Positions 54,056 to 63,697 of a stretch of 64,000 nucleotides of DNA are shown here, in pieces. The notes beneath the pieces are model-generated. The model was not told the origin of the DNA and ran no database searches. It saw only the letters and a program-made list of their open reading frames with translations. Position numbers and translations under genes: made by a program. How positions within the stretch are numbered: position 1 is the first letter of the stretch; the number at the start of each line of letters is the position of its first letter. The stretch is from Arctopsyche grandis (lineage: Eukaryota > Arthropoda > Insecta > Trichoptera > Hydropsychidae), in the NCBI RefSeq assembly GCF_051622035.1, contig NC_135356.1, forward strand, positions 31,658,290 to 31,722,289. The letters run 5' to 3'.

Positions 54056-54152
54056 TTTTCTGGATGTTTGTAGACTTCAACTCTCAAATATCCCCAAAGG
54101 AAGAAATTATAGAGCAAGTACAGGTCACCAGATGTAACGAGATCGTATTGTG
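54056..54152 (+). pseudogene. Possible third exon of the oxidase pseudogene
   Basis: Follows a 'ttataaatattgcag' acceptor. A disrupted reading gives 'GFLDVCRLQLSNIPKEEII', compatible with the 'GY..V...L....P' segment that follows in amine oxidases, but it contains a stop and frame changes. Confidence 0.35.
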
Positions 54153-54476
54153 AAGAAAATTTTAATAATCTCCTCATCGTTTAAATAGTGGATCCTTTCT
54201 ATCCAAACCACGTACGTATCTGAATTATAAATTTAAGAGATTTTCAGTCCCGGAAAGTTCCATGGCATCTATAGATTTGTACCAATCGGAAGTTACTGTA
54301 GCTTCTTCGCATCCCTCATCGAAAAAGTACCAACAACAAACAACAAAATCTGCACCAGCTTATTAAATAACTTTCACAGAGGTTTCTTTAAACTCTTCAA
54401 GAATGCACCGATGCACACAGAGACCTAATACCCCATTTCTTATTACCCCAGTGGTACCCTTTGCCTTCTTTTACCT

Positions 54477-55052
54477 TTGCTTCAATACGCATTCAGGTGG
54501 GGCCGATCAACGATTGACGCTGTCAACCGTGTCGTCGGAACAGTACGATCGACATGGGAAGGATCTGTGAAGCGGAGCAAGCATGTCGCTTTGGTGGCGC
54601 TGGACATCCGAAATGCTTTCAACTCGGCTCGATGGGATAATATCCTAAGAGCCGTGGGGGAGGACCATCGGGTGCCCCGCTACCTGACGAGACTGCTGGA
54701 GAGCTACTTTGAAAACCAACAACTGGAGTATCAGTGCGGCACTACCAGCGATCTCTCCTCGCGGCGACTCTCGTCGGGCGTCCCGCAGGGCTCTGTCCTC
54801 GGAACTGTCCTGTGGAACGCTATGTATGACGGGCTACTGAGGGTGGAGCTCCCGGAGGGTGCCAGCGCCGTTGCTTTTGCGGACGATGTCGCAATCATGG
54901 TGGTTGCGAAATCCCTCAGAAGCGTGGAGATCTGCGGCAATGACGCGCTCTATCGGGTGAGGACATGGCTAAATCGCGCTGGGCTGGAACTAGTAGACCA
55001 GAAGACGGAGGCAGTGTTCTGTCTCCAGTGTGAGCGCATTGCGCAAGGCTAG
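54477..55052 (+). pseudogene. R1-type reverse transcriptase fragment
   Basis: 191 codons. 'QYAFRWGRSTIDAVNRVV' (residue 3), 'VALVALDIRNAFNSARWD' (~37), 'LSSGVPQGSVLGTVLWN' (~98) and the active site 'AVAFADDVAIMVVA' (~131) are the R1/LOA-type RT blocks. The expected 'KTEAV' block follows near the end, after which the frame meets a stop and the remaining ~400 residues of ORF2 are absent. Confidence 0.85.
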
Positions 55053-55069
55053 CTGCTGTCTGGTAATGT

Positions 55070-55109
55070 TCTCTTTCAGTTGCTGCTGTCCGGCAGCAAC
55101 TGAAAGAGA
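55070..55109. repeat. Perfect 17-bp hairpin in R1 3' region
   Basis: 'tctctttcagttgctgc' (55070-55086) and its exact reverse complement (55093-55109) are separated by the six-base loop 'tgtccg'. It lies at or just after the internal deletion junction of the R1 element. Confidence 0.8.
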
Positions 55110-55380
55110 GAGGGGTTTTTAGGGAGTAAGAATCTCACACTCCCCCTGGCATTCGGGCCGGGGGGGCCTATGCAAGGTTTTCCCCTCTCACGGAAAAAAA
55201 GTGGTACCCTTTGCCTCCAACTGCTCACAGATTCTTAATTCATGGCCTGGAAATCATTGAACATGCTCTAGTGCCCATAAGCCAGCTGAGTGAAGAGGCA
55301 CAAGAAGTGAGAAAAAAAGAATTCAAAAGATATAGAAAATTTTTAATAAAGTGTCACATGAGAAATGGAATGAAGACGTT

Positions 55381-55907
55381 TTAAATTTACTTTTAATAAC
55401 ACCAGCATGAGAAAAGTATCCACAAAAGAGACTACAAAGTTTGAAAAAGAGGTTTTCTAATTTCACTGTTCGACAAATGACGACTTTTTTTTTGGTTCAG
55501 AGACGAGATTTTGCCCAGTGAACACGAATCTGGTAATAAAAAGTGTTGATTGGTTCGAGATTCGGAGATATATGTGTTTTTTATGTACTCGTATGGGAAT
55601 TTTCGCCTCGCGTGCCACTTTTCGATGGGGTTCATGGAGAAGAAACGAAGTTTGCGTCGCATTTTCTCCTCGAAATGGGGGTCCGGGGATGCGTCCCTCC
55701 TCTTCGATGTCGGAGGGCGCAGACTCCTCGCGGGAGCTCACCGGCTCCATTTCGAACGCGAGTAAAACCACTACAAAAGATGACTAGAACAATGACAGCT
55801 GTCTCGACCTTACCAGCTGACAGCTGTCACTCGCTAGTGCGATTTTCAGTCAATTTCAATTCATGCCCTTCGAAATATTATGTGGCTATTTTTGTTGGTA
55901 AACGGAC
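55381..55907. other. Unassigned stretch with overlapping short frames
   Basis: 55518-55790 is GC-richer and open in several frames (for example 'CTRMGIFASRATFRWGSWRR'). The openness in all frames is more consistent with composition than with a gene. It may be a transposon remnant. Confidence 0.3.
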
Positions 55908-56162
55908 TACTAGTCAAATGTGAACCGGTCGCTCTAGATCGGTCACACGTGATCACCCGTCACCCTAAAACTGGTCACGAGAAAACAGGTCACACCCGAA
56001 AAGTGGTCACAAAAAAACTGGTCACACACACAAATAAAAAAATGGTCGAATTTTTGGGTGTGACCAATTTTCGGGTGTGACTAGTTTTCTCGTGACCAGT
56101 TTTAGTGTGACGGGTGATCACGTGTGACCGATCTAGAGCGACCGGTTCACATTTGACTAGTA
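55908..56162. mobile_element. Fold-back MITE (TGACCAGTTTT family)
   Basis: The left arm 'tactagtcaaatgtgaaccg' (55908-) and the right arm 'cggttcacatttgactagta' (-56162) continue as inverted repeats for about 90-110 bp each, through 'ctagatcggtcacacgtgat' and 'aaaactggtcacgagaaaac'. The centre is a short AT-rich loop near 56030. A half copy is at 47595-47770. Confidence 0.85.
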
Positions 56163-56165
56163 ATC

Positions 56166-56300
56166 ACTAGAGGTAGGATAGTCACAGTGCTATCCATTGT
56201 TCCATTTTTGTAAATCCTTTGTAAAAAAGGTTCGGCAAACCTTTAACAATGCATTTACAATCTTTGAACAATACGCGGCACCTTTTGGGTCCGGTGACTA
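56166..56300. repeat. Hairpin MITE family, copy C
   Basis: Same outer flank ('gaggtaggatagtcacagtg') and core ('ggttcggcaaacctttaac') as copy A, but with the left half present. The end 'ggtccggtgactagta' directly abuts the next repeat. Confidence 0.7.
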
Positions 56301-57275
56301 GTAATCACCGAACCATTTTTGCTAGACGAAACACTATAGCGTTGTGCACAAAAAATGGTTCACTATTGTCAACCATCTTTTTGCCCTCTTGCTTTGTAGG
56401 GTATGTACATATGTATACATTTTTTGAAAAAATATAAATATAAAATTATATATGAATGCATAAGCTAAAAACCAATAAATTTTATTTTTTAGTTTATGCA
56501 ATGATATTGCAAGCCACCGAATGGTTGATAACACCTGTAACCCACTTAAATGACTTTTCCGGGAGGTTAATGAATTTTGGTATGTAAAAAGTAATAATAT
56601 TTGAACCTGTAATGGAAAAAATAATTTTAAAATTATATGATTACCTCTTTAACCCTTAAATTAATTCCTGAAAGTCTGGCCAGTCAACCGGTTAATGAAG
56701 TATTTACATTCAAATGACCAAAAAATGTAGTATTTCTACTAGCCGTTGACCACTTGTTCTAAACCAAGATAAGCATAAGTTAATTAAAAAATAAAAATCT
56801 TGAAAAATGACTATTGAACGGATTATTGCGCAAATTGCGACCGCGCGCACAACAATCGTTGCCACAAAAATCGCGAATACGGAATATCTGGCACTCGAGT
56901 TCTCGTTATTACAATATTTGGCGTGGAGTTCTTTCGATTGATGGAGTTTTTGGGTGCCAGATGTTCCGTAATCGAGATTTTAATAATTAATAATCACAGA
57001 ACCGGTATTCATATGTTGCCGATTGGCGTTAATGTAGTGGATAACGACAATAACTAGAGTTTCCTTTACCACAAACTAGCGATGAATTATACAAAACCCA
57101 ATCATATTACTCATTATTACGGTAAATAGATTATTTCGCACATTGCTATCGCGCACACGACAATCATTGTCACGAAAATTGTGAACACGGAATATCTGGC
57201 ACTCGAACTCTCTTTACTGCGATGGATAGAATTTTTGGGTGCCTGATAATCACCGAACCCATTTTTACATTAGTT
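56297..57275. repeat. Composite with two ~150-bp direct repeats
   Basis: 56816-56968 and 57118-57262 share 'cggaatatctggcactcga', 'gcgcgcac.acaatc.ttg' and 'tttttgggtgcc'. 'aatcaccgaacc' followed by TTTTT occurs at both outer edges (56304 and 57250). This could be a tandemly repeated DNA element with that motif as its end. No coding signal. Confidence 0.5.
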
Positions 57276-57995
57276 TGTTAATGGAACTAAAATCACTCGC
57301 AATCCATAATTAGATTTTCAAATGTTTCACTTTCACTTAAAATTGTAAGACAACGGTCAGCGAATGTGTAGCGTCTTTTGGCAATAAGCTAATGTACTAA
57401 TTCGGAATAAAATATTTGCACCCCCTTTTTTATGTTATGAAACAAAGATATTGCTAAGTATGTCCTAATCACAGTGAATGTACCATTTATTTCTTCGGTT
57501 TCTAATTTGATTCCCTATCAATGGCACATTTATTTTGCTAGAGCCCCTCAGGCACGGCGTTACAAATTTCTGAGATCCTTATTTATTTTACATATGTAGA
57601 TATATACCAGGAAGGCTTGACAGGAAGACCCCAATGTGCCTTCCTAGACAATTAATAATAAACAATGCAGTATTTTTATTACACAAATCACTGTATTTCG
57701 AGAAGCTGAAGAACACGAAATTAACAATTAGTTAGTAACAGTTAGTAACAATGGATTAATTTATTAATAAATTAATCCATTTATGGATAGACATCTATGG
57801 ATACTTGTACATATTTTTTTACAAATTGTACATATATTAAATATACAGAAGATGATTTTTTTTTGCCAATTTTGAGGAACCGTTTTAACAATGATTAGAT
57901 AAAATTGGCAAATTCTGACAAGAAACAATCGACTTGGAGTCACAAATATCCAAATTCGATCCTGGGCTAATATATTAAAGATTAGCACAGGATCG
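57276..57995. other. AT-rich non-coding stretch
   Basis: Contains a small inverted repeat around 'ggaaggcttgacaggaag' and 'gtgccttcctagac' (57609-57650) that resembles a LINE 3'-end segment. The rest has no recognised feature. Confidence 0.35.
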
Positions 57996-58003
57996 AACCC
58001 AAT

Positions 58004-58818
58004 CAGTGGCGTAGCGTGAATTCCCGGTGCCCCCCCGCAATATATTTTACGGCGCCACACCTCCCCCCCACCCCCTCCCCCATATATTAATATTAGAAAA
58101 ATAACTTTCCAAATTAATGTTTATACTTTTTTACGTATCGATATGTGTACCTATATATCAAAGTGCATTAAAGTTTAATCTGGACGACCAACAAGCAGTG
58201 CACAATCTGTTTAAAGTCTCCGTCACGGGCCCGAATGTGAAACGTCCGAAAACGCAAACATCGGAAGGCAAAGATCGAAAATCAAAAGATCAAAAAAAAA
58301 GGGTGCATGGTAAACGGTACATACTCACTTAATTTGCGCGAGCAGGATACAACAGGAACAAGAGAAACGGGCTTTTCCTCCCATATTGATGTGCGCGCGC
58401 AGAATACGGGAGGAAAATCCTGTTCCTCTTGTTCCTGTTGTACCCTGCTCGCGCAAATTAAGTGAGTATGTACCGTTTACCATGCACCCTTTTTTTTATC
58501 TTTCGACTTAAGATCAGACCCAAAAAATATAAACAAGAATAAGAGAATTCTCAGCTAATAGGTTGAAGTGGCACTGACGTTCAAAAGATGGAAAAAAGAC
58601 GGTAGTCTTCTAGCCCTATTGGCATAGATCAATTACACAATGAGGATAAATTCAAAATATGTTAATGTATGTACATACACATATAGTACAGATAGGCTGA
58701 AAAATAAGAGAAGTTTTTAAAAAAATTACGGAACAAATGAAAAAATCCGTGAAAAAGGCGCGCTTCGTGGCGCCCCCCCTGCATTGCGGGGTCTGCGGGC
58801 GCGGTAGTTATGCCACTG
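58004..58818. mobile_element. hAT-type non-autonomous element with 8-bp target duplication
   Basis: The ends CAGTGGCGTA and TTATGCCACTG are imperfect inverted repeats. The 8-bp 'aacccaat' occurs directly outside both ends (57996-58003 and 58819-58826), diagnostic of hAT transposition. GC-rich subterminal sequence lies at both ends. No transposase is encoded. A fold-back element is nested inside. Confidence 0.88.
58289..58502. mobile_element. Nested fold-back element with ~95-bp arms
   Basis: 'gggtgcatggtaaacggtac' through 'caacaggaacaagag' and on to 'ttttcctccc' is repeated inverted at 58409-58502 with few mismatches. The centre is 'atattgatgtgcgcgcgcag'. As RNA it would form a near-perfect ~95-bp hairpin. 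A partial copy is at 47450-47560. Confidence 0.85.
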
Positions 58819-58826
58819 AACCCAAT

Positions 58827-59280
58827 ATTCTCTTGGTGCTAAACATAAACGCAATCAGTGAGCCATACTGATGGGTACCTCAGATAAATACATACTAGAA
58901 TAAGAGAAAACAAAAAAATGAGGTTAGTAACGTTAATAATTGCGTTACGCTTACGAGGGTATAGTTATGAGATTTTAAAATCATTTTACAAAAGTAAAAA
59001 ATGCAGGTTATCTTGAAAACTGTAAGGCTTTGTATTATGGGGTGACGCGAAAATTGGTCCACTGCCAAAATGTACACGCGACAATTGGTTCATTACCAAT
59101 TATGTATTATGGTAAGTGTAATGACCTCTAAAAGCACCCTGTATAAAAATGAAGAAGCTTCTCTTTCTCCTCAGCTCCATAAAACATGATAAAGCTCCTC
59201 AGAACAATTAATGAAAAATTGAAAATCGTCTAATTTGTAACAAATCTCTTCTATGAAGACCACGAGATGGTGTAAGCTTG
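58827..59280. other. AT-rich non-coding stretch
   Basis: Contains a duplicated motif 'gcgaaaattggtccactgcc' / 'gcgacaattggttcattacc' (59050 and 59088). Otherwise nothing recognised. Confidence 0.35.
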
Positions 59281-59571
59281 AAATTTATTAAGAATAAAAA
59301 GTAAAATATTTATTTATTTATTTGGAAAATTAGCGGAAAATAGCATAAAGAGGCAAAAAAATTTTTGAGATTTTATTCTCATTTTGGAAATTTAGTGTAT
59401 GAAAATGCTGGCTACTCCTGTCCAAAAATTATTATGTTGTAAATTTTGCAATCATTTATAACACAAAGACGATGGTAATATTTTTAGATATTTTCCGCTA
59501 ATTAAAAATTTCTTTGAATAAAAAAAGATTGGTTATCCCAGTTCAAAAATTATTATCAGAGTACGGATAGC

Positions 59572-59630
59572 CAAGGTGCCGCTCATTGTTCAATTGTTGT
59601 AAATGCTTTGTAGAAAAGGTTCGGCAAACC
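59572..59630. repeat. Hairpin MITE family, copy D (left half only)
   Basis: 'cattgttcaattgttgtaaa' and 'aaaaggttcggcaaacctt' match the left half and centre of the family. The right half is replaced by the RT fragment. Confidence 0.65.
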
Positions 59631-59631
59631 T

Positions 59632-59968
59632 TAAACCTTCATATGTTTGCGGATGATACGTTAGTTTATATTGTAGGTGATGATGTTTAGGGAATTACGG
59701 TATTTAAGTGATTGGTTATGTGAGAATAAACTGAAAGTGAACTTAAGTAAGACTAAGATGATGTGGATGAATAATAAAAAAGTTGTGAGTGATGTGATTA
59801 TGGATGGGAGAGTGGTAGAAGTAGTAGATAATATTAAGTATTTGGGCATTTATTTGGATTGTAAATTAAGTTTTAAGGTGCACGCAGATAATATTATTAA
59901 AAAAATGACAAAAAAAGTTGGTGTACTTTGTAGGTTAAGAAATTTATTAAGAATAAAAAGTAAAATAT
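59632..59968 (+). pseudogene. LINE reverse-transcriptase fragment (plus strand)
   Basis: The RT active-site block 'LHMFADDTLVYIVGDD' is followed, after a stop, by 'LSDWLCENKLKVNLSKTKMM' and 'IKYLGIYLDCKLSFKVHADN', then 'VGVLCRLRNLLRIKSKIFIY'. These are consecutive post-palm blocks of a Jockey/CR1-like RT, different from the element next to it. It is cut at both ends. Confidence 0.8.
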
Positions 59969-61224
59969 TTATTTATTTATTTGGAAAATTTACAGTTTAT
60001 TAAGTTACATAGATTGATAGTAAAAAAACATAATTATGTTAAGTAAACCATTAATAATTTTCACATATAGGTAAAAAAAAGAAAAGCTCAAACATTTAAA
60101 ATAAGAAACAAAAATGATAATAGAGTAAGATAGTTAGAGAAAACAAAAAGAAAAAAATAGAAATAGCAGTATAATAAAAATATCAAAATAATAAGAATAA
60201 TAATATGATAAAAATTATGAAATAATAAAAATAATATAATATATAACAAAAAACAAAAAGACAAAATAAAAATTCATAATCACAATCGTAAATTTTCAAT
60301 AAAATTAATCATCGAAAAACAAATTTGAAATAATCACTCTAGCTTGTATAGCATTAATATTAAATAAGTCAAACATAGAAATTGTTAAAATTAGTGTGTT
60401 GATGGTGGAGCTTGCACGCCAGATGAATGAGCTTCTTCCATAATTATAAAAAGTATTAGGTATGTAAAGGAGCTCATTACATCTAGTCATTCTATTTGGC
60501 ACACGCAATGATAGTCTGCTCAATAATTGAGGACAGTCGATCGAGCCGTTAAGGATGTTCAAAATTGTTGAGATGTCAGCTATCTCCCTTCTTTTGACAA
60601 GTGGAAGTAGATGCTGACACCTACAAGCATCTTCATAGGAAGTATAGGATAATCCAAAACGGCTACTGATGTACCTCAAGAATCTCTTCTGAATGCGCTC
60701 CAATCTGTCTCTTGCACCAGAGTACTCTGGGTTCCAAACTTGGGATGCAAACTCAACAATACTTCTTACGTATGCACAATATAGCATTTTGTATGATTTA
60801 ATAGAAGTAAAGCATTTGGAGGACCGGATGACGAACCCGAGGGCCTTCGACGCTCGAGCTACAACATTGTCAATATGTTTACCAAAGGATAGATCAGAGT
60901 TTAAAAAGACTCCCAAATCCCTAATTTCCGATACCCTTGTGAGTCTATGTCCGTTGATTGAATGAGGAAAGTCAACTGGACATAGTTTTCTGGTGAAGGT
61001 TATGCAGGAGCATTTTGCTACATTAATTTCCAACTTATTTATGCTGCAATAAGCCTCTAGCCTGAACAAATCATCTTGTAGGGCCAAAGCATCATTTCGG
61101 TTGTCTATTCTCTTGAAAATCTTCATATCATCAGCAAATAATAGTACACTTGAATTCTGAAAACATTTTTCAATATCGAAGATGAAGATATTGAATAATA
61201 GAGGTCCCAAGAGGGAGCCTTACA
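59969..61224 (-). mobile_element. 5'-truncated Jockey/CR1-like LINE
   Basis: Minus-strand LINE ending in a TTTA-type tail at about 59969-59982. The 5' truncation is inside RT motif 'GSLLGPLLFN' (61224). About 350 bp of A-rich 3' UTR precede the tail. Confidence 0.8.
60305..61210 (-). pseudogene. LINE reverse transcriptase, C-terminal 301 codons
   Basis: Starts within the RT ('GPLLFNIFIFDIEKCF'), with the active site 'VLLFADDMKIFKRID' near residue 22-36, then 'INKLEINVAKCSCITFTRK', 'IRDLGVFLNSDLSFGKHID', and the C-terminal 'YVRSIVEFASQVWNP' and 'LERIQKRFLRYISSRF' blocks. There is no stop until the natural end. The first half of ORF2 is missing, so it is a dead 5'-truncated copy. Confidence 0.85.
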
Positions 61225-61257
61225 TACATTAAACCTTCGATATTGTTATTATTTCAG

Positions 61258-62001
61258 ACGGGAAGTGCATAGATCGTGATTTTATCATGACTGACGGATT
61301 TCACAATTTCAACAGAGCTGGTCAGTTAAATGAACGCAATCAGTAAATAAGAAATTTGAATATTATATTGTAGTATGTATGTATAAGTATCAGCAGTGTA
61401 ATACCCCTCCTCCCCCCCATTGAATTGATATCGATCTCTTACATGGCGACATATGTATGTATATGTAAGTATGCACAGGTGTACTTCTTGGAATTACATA
61501 TTAACATTCTACGAATCCTCCATGGATTTAGTAAATCTGTTTAATCCTAAAAATTATACGTTTACGTATAATTTCATCAATTTAGTATCTACATATACAT
61601 ATATTAATATGTACTTGTTATTATGTCAATAAAATGTGTATTTATAGAATATGAAAAACTGTTTTCAGAATTCTTACATAGATTGTATGTACATATGTTT
61701 TTAGTTGGACAACACATTCAACCTACTTGGCCCTGTTCTAACGATGAACCATTCGAGATTTCAGCATGGTCCAAACAATTCACTGTAAATATTATATAAT
61801 ATAATATTTATATAATAAATAAGAAGAGCTCAAAATTTTCAAATAAATAATCATTTTATATTTATAGGTATGTTCCGAGGAATGTTCCCCGAAAAATCAT
61901 TGCAACTCCACCTGCAAGTGTTGCGATGCCTTCTTCACAATCCATGACATATTTAGAAACATCACGACAGGAAATACAGATGCTTACGGTTTCGGAAACT
62001 A
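61258..62001 (+). pseudogene. Three phase-compatible exons of an unrecognised cysteine-rich protein
   Basis: Exon 1 (61258-61319) follows 'tgttattatttcag' and reads 'GKCIDRDFIMTDGFHNFNRA', ending at GTCAGT. Exon 2 (about 61702-61782) follows 'catatgtttttag' and reads 'GQHIQPTWPCSNDEPFEISA' before GTAAAT. Exon 3 (61869-62001) follows 'tttatatttatag' and reads 'VCSEECSPKNHCNSTCKCCD' and then 'FFTIHDIFRNITTGNTDAYG', ending at TAA. Splice phases agree across both introns and no stop interrupts it. The N-terminal part would lie upstream and is not seen, being cut off by the LINE. The eight cysteines in the last two exons suggest an extracellular domain. Family unknown. It may be a real gene end or a captured fragment. 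Confidence 0.45.
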
Positions 62002-62024
62002 AACGTGATAATTATTGAAATTAT

Positions 62025-62540
62025 TGAAATTACAAACTTAAAGGATAAGAAATAAGGATAGCAATCAATTGTCTGTATTTCAAGCCACTCGATCGTATTA
62101 AATTTACAAGTTTAATAATACAAGATGTCAAATGTTCAACTTTTAACACATTTTTGCACAATACTTGTTGATGTATAATACAATGAATTATAGTTAAATT
62201 GTAATCGGGACACTTTTTGGAAAATTTATCCCGGATTTTCTTTAATGGTCCAATATTTTTACCCGTCAAACTTGGTGTTCTGTCAGTTGTTATTTTTTTT
62301 AGGCAATTAACAACTTTTTAAAAAATATCAGCTCCCGTTGTTTGATCTTTAAGTGATTCCAATGACAACAGCTCTTCAATAATTTCAAATTTAGAGTTAC
62401 ATCCGCGTATGAAAATTAATAACTGTGGGGTATCTTTTCGATCATCACTTTCGTCGAGAGCTATCGAGTACCATGTGATCGATTCTAATATTGATGATAA
62501 TTGCTTATTAAAGTTTGTATTCTAGTTTGCCGTCTAGTTT
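62025..62540 (-). pseudogene. hAT transposase fragment (ZBED5/GTF2IRD2-like lineage)
   Basis: The minus strand reads 'WYSIALDESDDRKDTPQLLI' then F-I-R-G, 'FEIIEELLSLESLKDQTTGA', 'ITTDRTPSLTGKNIGPLKK', then 'LTIIHCIIHQQVLCKNVLK' and 'VNLIRSSGLKYRQLIAIL'. These are successive catalytic-domain blocks of hAT transposases related to the ZBED5 group. At least one stop is present. It lies directly downstream and opposite in strand to the cysteine-rich exons. Confidence 0.8.
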
Positions 62541-62579
62541 GGCCCAAATTTGAATTCTAACTTATGTCAGAAACGATAA

Positions 62580-63690
62580 ACCATTTAACAAATCAACAAA
62601 AATTTCTCACAAAGACCCTCACTAATAGATCTTTTATAGATAATGGTTAGTGGCAAAGTTAGGCTTTCAGCACATTTTGAGATAAAAATTGGAGAAATTA
62701 AATCTGGGCCTGCTGATTTATGAATATCAGTTGATTTCAAAATATTTAATACTTTTTCACTTCGAATTTCAATTGATCCAATTTCAGAGGAAGTTGTGAC
62801 AGAACAGACGTTGGTTGGTAAGGGATAAGTGGAAGTCGATTGATTAGAGACAGGTTTAAGGAACGTCGAGTAAAAGAAGGAAGAAAACAAATTACAAATG
62901 TCCACCCCCGTACCAGCAGTAATGTCACCATGATACAGAATATGAGGTAGGATGTTGTTTTTGTTCCTTGATTTAATGTAGGACCAGAATGCTTTGGGAT
63001 TCAAGGAAATGTCGTTTTCTACTTTAGTCATATAATTTTTGAAACATTCTTTCTCTAAAGTTTTTGCCCGATTGCGTAATAGTACAAAGGTATGATGGTC
63101 AGCCAAGTTGTTATAATTTTTGAATTTCTTAAAAAATTTGTACTTTTCCTTCAGGATTTTTTTTAGGGGTGCAGTATACCAAGCGGGAAATTTTCTACTT
63201 TGAACATGTTTCTGTGGGATATATTAAATTATATATAAGTTTATAAAATGAATTTACAGCATCATCAAAAGAAACAATATGTAAATAAGACCAAGAAACA
63301 GAGTTTAATTCATTTTGAATCTCGTTATAGTTACCAAGATCAAAAAGGAATCTAGTATAAGGTTTAGATCTAAGTGATCGATAAATAGTTAGATCAGCAG
63401 TAATTAAAAGAGATTTATGATAAGGATCTTCAGGAACGAGAGGATCTAAACAGGCATCTACTACCAAATGTTCATTTGATAAAACTAGATCAAGAATACG
63501 GCCGAATAAGTTAAGTACTCCATTATATTGTTTAAAGTTACAAAAATGTAATGCATCAATAAGAGTCATTTCGGTGCTTCTTAATGAATTGATAGGCATA
63601 AGTCCTCCTCTGGAGATATCCTGGGACCATTGGATATTACTTAGATTGAAATCTCCCACGATTAAAAATCTATCATCCGGGTAGTTTGTT
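62580..63690 (-). pseudogene. LINE endonuclease end and RT start (two frames)
   Basis: 63195-63659 begins at 'MGDFNLSNIQWSQDI', the last endonuclease block, and continues with 'RILDLVLSNEHLVVDACLDP'. 62585-63106 holds the linker ('LNPKAFWSYIKSRNKNN') and the first RT block 'STDIHKSAGPDLISP'. A frameshift near 63110-63195 separates them. The palm and thumb are missing. It could be the 5' half of the same family as 60305-61210, but the ~100 residues that would join them are not in the window. Confidence 0.75.
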
Positions 63691-63697
63691 GTTTGTT

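Larger units (their letters stand above)
54451..55216 (+). mobile_element. R1-clade LINE insertion with 16-bp target-site duplication
   Basis: 'gtggtaccctttgcct' occurs at 54451-54466 and 55201-55216, flanking the element 54467-55200, which ends in seven A. The element is 734 bp, truncated at 5' inside the RT and also missing everything between the RT thumb region and the 3' UTR. A perfect target duplication implies a recent insertion, so the internal deletion was probably already present in the RNA template or arose during insertion. Confidence 0.92.
54341..55380 (+). pseudogene. Fragment of an unrecognised dispersed coding family, split by an R1 insertion
   Basis: When the R1 insertion is ignored, the plus strand reads W-Y-P, then 'LPPTAHRFLIHGLEIIEHAL' and 'SQLSEEAQEVRKKEFKRYRK', then stops. 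Similar peptides occur in many arthropod genomes as far as I recall, often in transposon-like contexts, but I cannot name a function. The interruption lies exactly at the W-Y-P-L codons (54451 and 55201). Confidence 0.45.
59281..59990. repeat. Perfect 51-bp direct repeat pair
   Basis: 59281-59331 and 59940-59990 are identical over 51 bases ('aaatttattaagaataaaaa' to 'tttggaaaatt'). The right-hand copy spans the junction between the plus-strand RT fragment and the tail of the minus-strand LINE. The left-hand copy has neither neighbour. Confidence 0.85.

Noticed and set aside
55518..55923. Several overlapping frames open on the plus strand
   Set aside because: Openness in all three frames over the same GC-richer stretch points to composition; no motif or homology was recognised.
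59632..61238. Twin-primed LINE with inverted 5' part, suggested by 'ttaaaccttc' at 59631-59640 and 61229-61238
   Set aside because: The oppositely oriented RT piece lies beyond the 3' tail, not at the 5' end, and its RT sequence is from a different family, so two independent elements are more likely; the 10-bp match may be chance.
60305..63690. Single LINE split by the cysteine-rich exons (60305-61210 and 62580-63690)
   Set aside because: About 100 RT residues that should join them are absent and a hAT fragment lies between; exons cannot insert into a LINE easily, so I treat them as separate truncated copies.
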